This document shows positions 10,933 through 21,662 of a stretch of 64,000 bases of DNA, in pieces. Origin of the DNA: Chalciporus piperatus (Eukaryota; Basidiomycota; Agaricomycetes; Boletales; Boletaceae); contig JBBPTG010000036.1 of assembly GCA_038093975.1 (NCBI GenBank), positions 121,671 through 185,670 on the forward strand. The letters run 5' to 3'. Below the pieces are notes generated by a model. That model made no database searches, was not told the DNA's origin, and saw only the letters and a program-made list of their open reading frames with translations. How positions within the stretch are numbered: position 1 is the first letter of the stretch; each line of letters begins with the position of its first letter. Made by a program: the position numbers and the translations under genes.

Positions 10933-13900
10933 GTACCACTGAAGCGACCGAGGCCGAGCTGGTGGCGGCGGCGGCGGCGGGGCGTCGTGTTCTGGGTGTG
11001 TGCGAGAGGCCGTCCCGGGGCCAAAGCCAGACGCAGCCAATGCTGCGAGCATGTTAGACAAACGGCCACTGGCCATCAGTCCGGAAACACGAGGGCGGAG
11101 GTAGTCTTTGAGGGCTTGGAACGTCGCAATGGCATGAATCGAGACTACCATATTCTGGAGATTGCGTGGGATATCGGAGTCGTTGTCTGCGGTCAAGCGG
11201 AGCCGTAATTGACGAGCGAGCAAGGATGGGGAGCTGCGTTTTGAATCTAAAGATGATCGAGTTTAGCGACAGAATATGCATAACAAGAGTCGAGTTACCA
11301 TCACTCCCTTGCGCGATAGTGATCACCTCAAAGTTCTCCATCCTTGTTAGACTTTCTTGCAACTTCTTGACCAACATAGCAAGGGGAGATTGGCCCGAAT
11401 GTCCACCTCTTGGCATCCGGCTGAAGGACTCGTACGGAATCTCTTCGCGACGCTTGACAGGAACTACACGATCTGAGTGCACAGCGATGCACCATAGAGG
11501 TTTGACTCACCTGGGCCTGCGAAGCGAAGCAGTCCTTCGACGGCTCCACTCTGAAGGAGTTCGAAACTGGAAACAGAACCCTCCGAGGAAAGGTGATCCG
11601 CAAATTCCCTCAGAGTAGAGACCATGGTCTGTTCAGACGTTTCGGATATCGAGAGCTTCTTCACCAAGCGCCGAAGATCATCGAACGAACCATCGCCATT
11701 ACCGCTAGTGTCGTCTTGCCCGAGTGAGTACTTGAACCGCATGATACGTGCGCGCAGCGTGATGGAATCTTCGGGCTCCAGAGACAGTGTATGATGCTTC
11801 TTGTAACCGGTCGTAGATGAGGGATGGACGGCCACCACATCAGGCTCTCCTGTAGCAGAAAGCTCCGACGCATCCTTATCTTTCGACTTTGTCGTGGAGA
11901 GCATTCTGGCAGCGGTGGCTTCGATTTAGTTGATCTCGTGGAAGACACCCTCTCGTCGCAGGACTTTTGTAAAAGAAGGTCAACGAGTTGAAGAGCTCCG
12001 ATAACCAGCGACGGGTGATCTTTAGAGGATAGAATAGACGACGCAAAACTTGCAACTGGGACGAGCTGGGGTTCCAAAGCGATCAGTTGCAATAGCGAGA
12101 GGATGGATGAAACTACTGACGGGTTCTGGGTTGGAAACAAGAGGCATAGCCTCATCCGTGTCTTGACCCTGCGCGTCTGACTCTTGGTTGGTATCTACTC
12201 CTGAGCTGGGGATGGGGTGTGACACCGCTGCAGCAGCCTGTCGAGCCGCAGAACGATCGGCTTTGGCCTTGGCCTAACCGTGCGTGTTAATGCCTTGTCT
12301 GTGTAACTCTTGTGATCGAAGACACCATCTTAAAAAACGGTCAGCGTAGGGTCCTGCGCAGAGAGGAAGTATGTTTACCTTTAGGCAGAGGTGGCATAAG
12401 CTCGGACACCAAACTGAGCGTCTCTTCCACCTGATCTTTCGAGCGGTGTACCAAGTTCTCCATTACTGTCATATGCGTAACGTCGCATCCAAGCCCCTGG
12501 CCTGTGACCATCTCGGGGAGATGCAGAGGGTAATACACCAGTGAGAATCTGGTGCAGGGTGTCCACGATGTCCGCTTGCAACAGTGTGATTGTGATTCGA
12601 GGACTGGCGCGAGCTGCGGTAGCCAGCGCCCTGAGAAGCAACGTGTATGTATTTGCTGCAATCGAGGGCGAGCCTCCCGATGGCATAAGGAGAAGATTAA
12701 TAGCACGGATCGCAGTTTCGTCCAAAAGGTTCTCAAGGTTTTCGGTGGATGCACGATGGTAGGAGTCGATGATGCGAATGACAGAAAGACAAGCGAATTC
12801 TAGCAGTCTTTGATCGGAATACCCCAAGCAATTGCGGATGGTTGACCAGACGCCCAGAACCATTGGGTAATGGTCGGAGGAGATGTTCCTGCAGCAGTTT
12901 GCAGCAGCCTGGAGTTCGGTCCTTTGCACTGCGGTGGAGAAGAAGTCAAGATAATTCAACAACGCTGCGAGCCCATTCTCGCGAACGATGGAGCTCGAAA
13001 ACTCCTCCGAAAACTTCTCCAGGGTCTGTGGCATCACTGTGAGAAGTAGACGAGGTATGCATAGATAAAGGACCTACGCTGAGGGTTTGTTCGGCCAAAT
13101 CCATATACAAAATCTCGATCAACTTGCTGCAGAGGACGGGGATAGCACCATGGTACACTACGGTATGGGCTACCCCGGGAAGAGCCTCAATGAGGTTCGC
13201 GAGGCATCTACAAGCAAGCATTTGAGCCTCCAGGTTGTCGTCCCCTTGATAGTTTCCTCCGGCGCTGATTGCTAGGGCCGCAGCAAGAGCAGCTTCGGGA
13301 TCGGGATCTTCACCATCTTCACCTCCGTCGTCCTCGTCGTCCTCATTGATACCTCGTCCGCCAAGTATCTTAACGAGCTCCCGCACGAATTCTTCGACTT
13401 GGAATGAACCGGCTAAGGTGTCCTCGGTAGAAATGGATAGCAGCTCGCTCAACTCCTGCAGGGTCACGAGACGGGTTGTCGGGCTCGCGGTGGACTTGAT
13501 GTTATTAAGCATGGCTTTGAGACGCCCTGAAAGGGAGACCATGTATGAACCGATGTGTCGATAGTCACCGAAAATGGCCATCGCGGCGGTCTCGTCCAGG
13601 CCTCCAAATCCTCGAGAAGCCTCCGTTGGAGACCGCTCCTTGTCATCTCCACCATCGTCAACGTCGCCCTCGGCGGGTAACGGTTCATTATGTCTTCGTC
13701 ATGTATTTTAGATGTACTTGCACCGGCTGCGGCCTTTGCTTTAGCGGCCACTTTGCCTTTAGTTGTGGCGGGTCTACTCGATGTTGTGGTCAATACATGG
13801 ATTCGTGAGGAGGAATCTAGAATACCTGGATTTTTTGGGCATCGGGGCAGAAATCGAAGTGGAGGATAGGAACGATCAGCTGCATGAAACGCCCGACATC
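10933..13900 (-). pseudogene. UFD4/TRIP12-type E3 ligase, armadillo half only (HECT domain missing)
   Basis: Multi-exon frame closely following the N-terminal half of UFD4/TRIP12 HECT ubiquitin ligases. Recognisable blocks: NNIKSTASPTTRLVTLQEL and ISTEDTLAGSFQ (about 13510-13400), CRCLANLIEALPG (13200), then across an intron TLEKFSEEF, LNYLDFFSTAVQRTELQAAA and ANCCRNIS (13030-12880), later LRRLVKKLSISET and LQESLTRMENFEV, and finally ALKDYLRPRVSG and MLAALAASGFG near 11000. Family members continue into a long linker and a C-terminal HECT domain. Here homology stops at about 10932, where a conserved repeat junction (GGCAAGGTAGAATGT, minus strand the reverse) begins. No catalytic HECT Cys region is present. 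Splice sites inside the retained part look intact, so it may be transcribed, but it cannot be a working ligase alone. The part 12749-13900 is duplicated inverted at 37850-39053. Confidence 0.8.
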
Positions 13901-15842
13901 TGGCTTTCTTGCTACCTTTGTAGGAGGGGCATTCTCGCTGGCGCGAACGAGAGGCTTCCGGTCGGCTCGCAGCGCGCCATTGGGATCGTCTGGTAATGGG
14001 CAAGCGATCCGAACGAAGAGTTAGGCTGAGCTGCAGTAGATGGGCGGGAGGACGCTGTGAAACGGGAGATGGCTCGCGGGAGTGTTGGTTCTGGGAATTC
14101 GGAGCGTTGCTGCATCTGTCCGTGTAGCGTCGAGGCGGTCTGGGACTATCAAGTATGTTGCACAGTTTTAAGGAGTTGTTCCTTGGGTCGATTGCCTATA
14201 GAGGGGATGGGACGTGATGAGAAAGAGGGGGACAACGATCCGGCAGAAGTGGACAACGATCCGACAAGGTAGAATGTGAGAAGCAACGTGTACGCGGTTG
14301 TTGCAATCGAGGGCGAGCCTCCTGATGGCATAAGGAGAAGACTGATGGCACGGATTGTACTTTCATCCAAAATGTTCTCTTGATAGTTTTCTCCGGCCCT
14401 GATTGCTAGGGCCACAGCAAGAGCAGCGTCGAGATCGGGATCTTCACCTCCGTCGTCCTCGTCGTCCTGATTGATGCCTCGTAGAGAGCCTGAATATCCG
14501 GTAGAAGAACGGGCAGAGGAAGCGACCAAGGACGAGAGTCGAGAAGTCCACAAAGGGTTCTGTGACAATCCGCATTGTCGCGAGGTCGGGAAGACGGAGG
14601 GAGAGGGGGGGGAGTCGTGAAGCGAACGGTGATCAGTCGCTTGTTAGGGCGTAAAGATAATGCAGTACCGACAGCGCGAGGCTTTTTGGAAGGTTCGAGA
14701 TCGACGAAGTCGACGAGGTCAACAATCAGAAACTTGAATTTTTAAGAGACAGCTGCAAGCGGCAGTGGCATGTCGTTGCTCGGTGATGCCGAGGATCAGC
14801 GCCTCGTTGACACTAGAGAATCGTTGAATTGATGCCGTGGTATAATACGAGGAGAATACTCACCTGCGGAGTCGTGGAACCTCATTCGCGGTCATCTCGA
14901 GATACTTGACATTTGCCCCCTCTTCTTCGGAATCAGCGTCAAACGCGGCGTGCTTCTTCCCTTTCCGGTCTTTGTTGAGTTCGTTGATAGTGAGAGGTGT
15001 GGTTGGAGCTGATTGGAAAGTGGCTCTCAGTTGCGGCAGATGAGGAGTGTCAAGTTGAATAGAGTCGGAGGCAAGCGATGCCGACGAAGAACGATGTAGA
15101 AGATGGGCAGGAAGGTGTTGTCAAACGGGAGACGGCTCGCGGAAGTGTCGGTTCTGTGAATTCGGAGCGCTGCTGCATCTGTACGTGTAGGGTCGAGGCA
15201 GGTCGAGGCAGGTCGAGGCAGGTCTCGGACTATCAAGTCGTACAGTCGTACAGTTTCGAGACGAATGAATCGGACTTCCATCCGAGAGACTGGGTTTCTT
15301 CGTCGGATGAGATGGAGCTCAGACCGGTGTTGGATGCAACGCAACTTCGATGATTTGCTTCAAAGTGTGGGCCCGCTCGTCCAACGCACGACTCATCAAC
15401 ATGTCCAAGAATCTATCGCTCGTGGTTAACAAGCGAACGCAAATGTGAGACAAAGAAACGTAGCACCCACGTTTTCTCTCCACATCTATCTACGTGGTGT
15501 TCTTGAACGGACGTGGGTAGTGGAGGAAAGAGAGTTTCCGGCCAGCATCTGGACGGTCATCATGTCAACGTTGACTGCGAGCGAGTGTCTCAGAGGGCAG
15601 TGCTAAGCTCTTTGCAAAACACAGATTATGTAATCATCACGTCCACATATAGATACAAAGTGTGAGGGTACTATCCAATCCAAAGGGCTGTTCACTCCTG
15701 GGAAGTAGACGTAAGCTAGCGGCACGGTGATTACAGGTAGACTCGGACTTACCTTGTCAAGGGCTTGTAGGTAAAGAAGAGACTCGGGACCAGCGCCGTC
15801 ACCTGCGACTCCGAGTCCGGATGAGAATGCACATTGACAAAT
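12749..15842 (-). repeat. Left arm of a ~3.1-kb inverted duplication
   Basis: By eye, near identical in reverse orientation to 35107-39053. Homology starts at a TTGTCA inside the 3' end of the Tnp2 transposase gene (15842) and stops at GTGCAT inside the UFD4 exon (12749). It includes the transposase tail, the mosaic and the UFD4 N-terminal exons. Differences include single substitutions and a 3-nt insertion in the right arm (NYQLGDDN against NYQGDDN). At 14407-14408 lies the TA that is the empty site of the foldback element present in the right arm. Confidence 0.85.
13990..15600. repeat. Repeat mosaic with shuffled UFD4 exon pieces
   Basis: Contains the ~90-bp module (about 14055-14140 and 15115-15185), the 21-bp minisatellite (14225-14275) and, at 14280-14420 on the minus strand, a chimera joining two UFD4 pieces that are far apart in the parent gene (ALAIRAGENYQ directly followed by ENILDESTIRAISLLLMP). 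15190-15225 has four copies of GGTCGAGGCA. No complete gene. Confidence 0.65.
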
Positions 15843-18800
15843 GATATCTGAGCTCGTCAATAGTACTGCCCCGGGAAGGAACGTGGGCGAAACAAAACAA
15901 ACACCAGCCTCGGGAAACTCGCGGTATACCGAAGCCATGGGTGATTCCTGCTCAAGTGGGAGATGCAAGAACTGTCGCACAGCAAAGAATGTCTGGGTTT
16001 CGTTGTCACCACTGCAAGCCATTCTAGTATGAGAAAATATGGCTTGGATGGATCCGGCGACGACGCCGCTTGAAGAGCGAAACATAATATGGCTGTTGCG
16101 ACAGGAACTGTTCTCTGTTGCGAAAACCTCTCCCAGGCGAGAGATGGATTGTCGGCGATAGACAAACGGGTATGATCTCTTCGATGCATCGTAGTCGGTT
16201 ACGTGAGTCGCGAGCCATCGCTCCAGCAGAACGTGCTCTTCCTCCGACAACCGCTCGAGGTCGGAAGCCTTCCACGATATCTTCTCCTGTTCTGCATGGA
16301 AGGAGCTATCAAAAGCTAGGATGTCGTTGGAAAGCGTGCCACGGATATCCATCTTGAAAATCCGCTCGAACTGATCAACCAGAGGAACTGCTTCGGCTGG
16401 CACAAACTCAGCAGAAAGGAGACCACGCAGTAGCTGCCCCATACAGAAACGATTCAACATGGTCTTCTCCATTTCTCCTGGATGAGATATTTGGTGAGTA
16501 GGTTGATATTTGAAAGACGGACTGAGCATAGTACCATATTTCCCATTCGTCGGGACTTGTTGCAACATTCCATTGTACCGCTCAAATGGGAAACATCTCC
16601 ATGCATGGACCGGACCGAAATTGTCGAGTAAATCGCCAAGATGGAGACAAATGTGGTGTGTAGGTGCCAGCAAAAGCCCAGGGTAGAGGAGGGGTAATAC
16701 TTGAATGTAACGCTTCATATAGAACCTGTACCTCCCAGCACGTTCGGGTGTCATGGTCCGCATCATTGCAACCTTCGTGGCCGACACCAGATCCATGAAG
16801 TTCAAGAACATTTGATACTCGCGAGACTCTGGTGGCATAGTGCCCCACAGGCGCCCGAGGGTGAAAGGGAGGTGGATGGTGAACAAAGATCGATATTGAT
16901 CGGCTGTCAGCCGTCCGTGCTGTGTGGTACCTGCATGCCGTGGCGCAGCTGCGACCCATGATGGTAGAGAAAGTCGATCCATATCCTCCCAAATGGCAGC
17001 TAGAGTAGAACGCCCCAGTACTCTGGTTTTTTTCGGCTTCTTTTTCTGAGAGCGCAAAGCGTCTGCCTTCTTTTGGAATGCCGCAGTCAATACTCCGTGT
17101 TCATCCACAACTCCACTTTTGTGGCGCTGCAATCATCGTCAAACAACCCTGCACTTGATGAATGATGAGACTACCTCCATACCCATTCCTGTAGCTTGTT
17201 TACCAGTGCCGCTTTCTTGAGTTTGTCATAATCTGCTTGATCCGACGCCTGGTCCCGCAGTTTGACAACACAGAGGGCAACCAAGGCTGCCTTGCGAAGC
17301 CTACTTAAGGCCAATGTGCCAGTTGTAGTTTCCAGCACGTCAAGTGCCTCTTCCATATTATCTTCAGGAGGCGCTGTGACATCATTGACACCCTGCAGAT
17401 CCCGAGCCGTCGGGACAGCGTGACCGTGGCTCGCGCAGATACTCTCTATTCCTCGACCAACACTAGTCCCGACTCCCACCTCGCGCTAAGAAAAAAAGGT
17501 TCAGTGAGCTTTCGGCAAGAGGCGTCATAGCAATCCATGAAACCCACCCAAGCGACAAGGTTGCGCACAAGATCATCCTTTACTGCCTTTTGGAAGTGTT
17601 CGACAACCTGGTGGTCACTTAGCGTGCCGTCTACCGAAGGGATCAGTTTCAATGAGGCGAGAAACACCAATGAGGATTTCTTCAGCCGTTTCAATGCTGA
17701 TGGACCAGAAGTAACACGGAGTACGCGAAGAGCATCGTTTTGCTCCTGATCGGGGAGGCCAAGAATAGTACCCAGTGCGCTTTTGCGTTCATCTGTAGAA
17801 TCCCGATCTTGGCCTAGAGATTGGGTGTTCAGGTTATCTGGCACTACGGGTGCGATCACCACAGACGCACGATTATCGCTGACGGTGGTTGACTGTATGT
17901 ATTGTGGAATTGATGGACCTGGTGGGTGGGCGAACTCCTCATCGGCGGACGTAGCGGGCACATCTGGAACAGTGTTGACGTTACCCCAACCCATCTGCTC
18001 ACGCTATGAATATCTGAATCAGTTTTCCGAAGACCAATAATAAACAAGAGAAACTAACATAATTGAGCAGGTAACGGATGAGACGCCCTTTCCTCCCCCC
18101 AAAACGTGTTTGAAGTTCCCGACACATGAAGCGAAGCACTTTTTCATCGAGTTTTTCCAACTGCTGCGACGACCCAGAACGGAGAATTGAAATCCCATTT
18201 TGGATTTGCTCGTGCGGCGGGGGTTGGTTCATGATCAGTTTATCGTGGGTTGCACCTAGGCCATCATCAAATTCAGCATCCATTCCCCAAATTTCACGGC
18301 AGTGTTTCTGAATCAAGACGAGGAGGAGTGTGTGCATCGAATCAAGAAGTGTGAATTTTGTTGGATCCCAATACGGTAACCGGAGAAGCTCTGTCCAACG
18401 AAGACCATGTTCATCATAGATGGCGCTGCGCACAGCATCTGAAGGAGCGTCTCGCCATTGGGTTGCGATGGCGACGTGTTCTTCTCGCGTCCTGCGAGGC
18501 CAAGTATCTTCATCTAAGTTGTCAATGTCATGAAGTTGGAGTCGACAGAAGGAGCAGACATTGCGAGACATGTGGGGGGCATATCCAGACATCTGACGGG
18601 CAGCAGGAAGGTCACAAACGAGCGGAACCACCGCACATCTCACAACACGGCCATTCGGATGAAGGGCCGTTTTTGTGAATCTAATCCCGTCGTGCCATGC
18701 AACGAGAAGGTCGTCCACGAGGGGTCGAAGAAGATGGTTAATCTGGTGCAGCGAGGGTTCGTGGGGGCCAGGGATGATGCCGACAAGGTACATATTCTCC

Positions 18801-20658
18801 ACCTTGTAACGAATGGCCGGGGGAAGATTAAGGCACACCATATAGATGGCCCCAGACGAGGCCTTCTTCCCAGCTTGCCGCATATGGAAAGGATTGAAAC
18901 CGTCCATGTTGAGACTGAAGATATACCGGCCTTCATTACTATCAGGCGACATAAATGGCTTCCCATCCGGACCGCAAAAGTTCCTCAAGGTTGGTGCATC
19001 CCAGATGTCCCGATAGGAGTCTGGGTGATGTGGATCAGGTCCAGGAATCTTGGCATCGAGGAACTTCTCGATCTCTGGCCTGGTATGCAGGCGTCCAAGC
19101 CATTCTTTGAATTCATGATAGACGAAGACTCGGGTGGGAGGGGGCAACTTCTCTGCTGAAGAGTTTCTTTGCGACGAGCGCTGCTTTCGCAGTGAGCGAC
19201 CACATTCTTGGCTAGACGATGTTTCCTTATGATTGCATCGTTCGGGATATGAGTCCAGCGGGTAACAACAAAAACATTTTGGGCAGCATACAAATTCCGT
19301 AGTGACAGGTCGAAGAGAAAGATCTGCGACGACAGTTCTGATGTCACGTGGAATGCTGTCCGCGACGCTGGGGGATGATTTCAGAGGTGATGAAGATAGC
19401 TGAACGATGAGATGCAAGCTATGGAGAACAAAAGCACAGCGGTCCATGGAAACCCCGCAGATTAAGTGCAACACTGCGGTGAGAAGATGGATGACGAGCG
19501 AGATTGGGTTGAACGAGCGAAACGGAGCAAAGTAGTCCTCTGGAAAAGAAGTGAATCAGAAAGGTCTTCGTGATTCAATTGGATCTTACCTGTTTTAACT
19601 TCAGCAGGAGAGCCCATCTCCTTATGCAACGAACGGTACTGCCGGATCCATTCTTTCCGCTTGAGGGAGTAGAGGGCAACCATGTACTTCGAGGCTGTAT
19701 TCCCCACCACAGTAGCCTTCAGGCGTACTCGAACGTCCTTGTGTGCTGTCATCTTCGTCGCCACTTGAATGGTGTCATACAGCCATTCCTCGCAACCCAG
19801 GAGGCTGGAATTGGCAGAGAACGCATATGTCAACCCCAACGGACCAGCGTTGACTTCAGGTTGGACGTCAGTGAATTCGGGTGGGATTCTCATTGAGGCA
19901 GATGGTGGGAGGGAGAATTGGAGATCCGTTGAGCAGTTATGCATATCGCTACCAAGCGTGATTATGCGAGACCCGAGAAGCTCTAGGGTCTGATATGCAT
20001 CGTGATTGGCGGTCGGAGGATTATGATCAAGGGGAACATTAGTAGAGGAGGCGGGCGTGGCGTTACCATCGGGGTAGAGATTACCGGAAGTGACACTGGG
20101 AATTGCGACGGCTGGAGAAGGAAGCAAGGGGAATGTAAGGGGGACAGTAGCACTTGCGGGGGATAGGGGTATGTCAGGCCCAGTGTTCAATGGAAGTTGG
20201 GAATGCACAGCTGGAGCTATGCCCCGCATGTTCTCCACAGCTCGATGATGATCGTATTCCTTTTTGCCAACATAGCGTCCTTGAACGACTCGGCCAGTCA
20301 AAGGATCGATGGATGTGTGTCCATAGCATTCCCAGCAGCAACAAAGGATACCGATATATGGCGGGGCAGGCTTGTTCTGCCCAACAGGAATACCGCCCGT
20401 CCTGAGGAATGGAGGCATTGGGTTCGATGACTGAAAACAAGCGGTGGCCCTGAGGCATGAACACCGCCACACCCCCTTTGCGAGTCCTTCCTCACCCAAC
20501 GACAACTTGAACCCTTGGTTTCCCAGATGTCGGACGACATCGTTGAGGCAGATTTTCTTACTGGTGTTCGCATTTCTCAGGCAAGAGTCACCGACATCAC
20601 TCTGACGCAGGTCTCCCCGGGCCATGGTTCTTCCGCTGAAATCAGTACTATTTTCCAT
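15603..20658 (-). CDS. Tnp2-type (CACTA/EnSpm-like) transposase gene
   Basis: Five main exons (about 20658-19589, 19544-18058, 18004-17549, 17487-17175 and 17129 to the 3' end) give about 1,550-1,600 residues. The N-terminus has a Cys-rich segment (GILCCCWECYGH). Exon 2 carries ICCxxC-like VCCPKCFCCYPLD and the Tnp2 core: LNMDGFNPFHMRQAG, YMVCLNLPPAIRYKVENMYL, GIIPGPHEPSLHQINHLLRP and YWDPTKFTLLDSMHTLLL. Two related ~65-residue helical modules sit in the linker exons (ALRVLRVTSGPSALKRLKKS and ALDVLETTTGTLALSRLRKA). The last exon has the conserved FGPVHAWRCFPFERYNG. This matches the transposase family PF02992 and its companion C-terminal domain, common in basidiomycete CACTA-like elements. The last ~240 bp have a GTAAGT donor, so the true stop may lie near 15705. 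No terminal inverted repeats were located. The frame shows no obvious disabling stop. Confidence 0.8.
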
Positions 20659-20889
20659 CAAAGGTTTCGCGCTCCGAGTCGTTCCGCAGGCAAAAGAACC
20701 CTTACCAGCGTTGCCTGGAGATCTTCGACAACGAACACCCGAAATCCCGGGGAGGGAAACCCTCGGGGTAAAATTGGATTCTCGATACTGAAATCTCTTT
20801 CTACCTTAACGAGCCTTGGAAGGTATGCCATCATTCCCCTTGATCTGCCAGCTGCCTAACATCCTGGCTGGCCAGCTCGGAATTCGAAC

Positions 20890-21518
20890 CGCTTTCAGAC
20901 ATCAGTCAACCTGAGCAACAAGAAAATGGCACTGGGCCAGGTACATCTTACGAGGTAGAGACAGAATTTGAGACAATATCCGTCCGCTTGATATATTGTC
21001 CACCTCAGCATGGTGGTTTTACTCCGCCCGATGATCACAATACCCCTAGAGGCCAGCAAGAACCCGTTGATGACAGTCCAAACAGCCAATCCTCCAGAAT
21101 TGACAATTCCGCTCCGGTAGGACACTGCTCTTTCCAGTTACAAAACTTGGAGCTTACGTATTACCAGGCAAAAGACTCGATTACTCTCCATCGCTTTAGT
21201 CGCACTGCTCCACAAGGTCACTCTTATGGCTGGTTTGATACCGCAGGATCCTCGAACATCTCTGGGCCACCCGCTTTTCAGCCATTCAGCCCTATCGAGG
21301 AGGGCGATTTATATATCTACAGGCTTAAAGACTCGATGGGTTTCTGGGTTTGCATCTCAGTTAATCCATTAGCTTGGAGGGGGATTGAGCTCGGTGATTC
21401 CCACCCAACTGACAATCAACGTGTCCTCGCTTTCAGTCCGGATGGAAATCCGTCATGGATTCTTCGTGAGACGGTGAAGCGGTATGGTCGCCGTAATGTG
21501 CAGACGAAGGCTAGATGA
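20890..21518 (+). CDS. Hypothetical protein divergent from the transposase gene
   Basis: A single open frame reads through EFEPLSDISQPEQQENGTG into YEVETEFETISVRLIYC and ends KRYGRRNVQTKAR, about 200 residues. A plausible acceptor (GCCAG) precedes it, so a short upstream exon or alternative start is likely; no in-frame ATG was found at the 5' end. The sequence is acidic at first, then has beta-type segments with aromatic residues (YYQAKDSITLHRFSR, GDLYIYRLKDSMGFWVCI). Not recognised. Lying head to head with the Tnp2 gene, it may be a second gene of that element, but this is inference. Confidence 0.45.
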
Positions 21519-21662
21519 AGTACAAGTACAATGTGTTTCTGCAACCGAAGTGTATATGAGATGTCTTTTGTTGCCCTTACAGCTTAAGCAGTCGATTCAC
21601 ATCCTCCAGATGCAGGCTCGTATCTCTATGAGTAACCCCTCCGCAGCTCAAGGTTTCTTGGG

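Noticed and set aside
15603..20658. Calling terminal inverted repeats of a CACTA element
   Set aside because: No CACTA-type ends with matching duplications could be located by eye on either side; only the transposase gene is supported.
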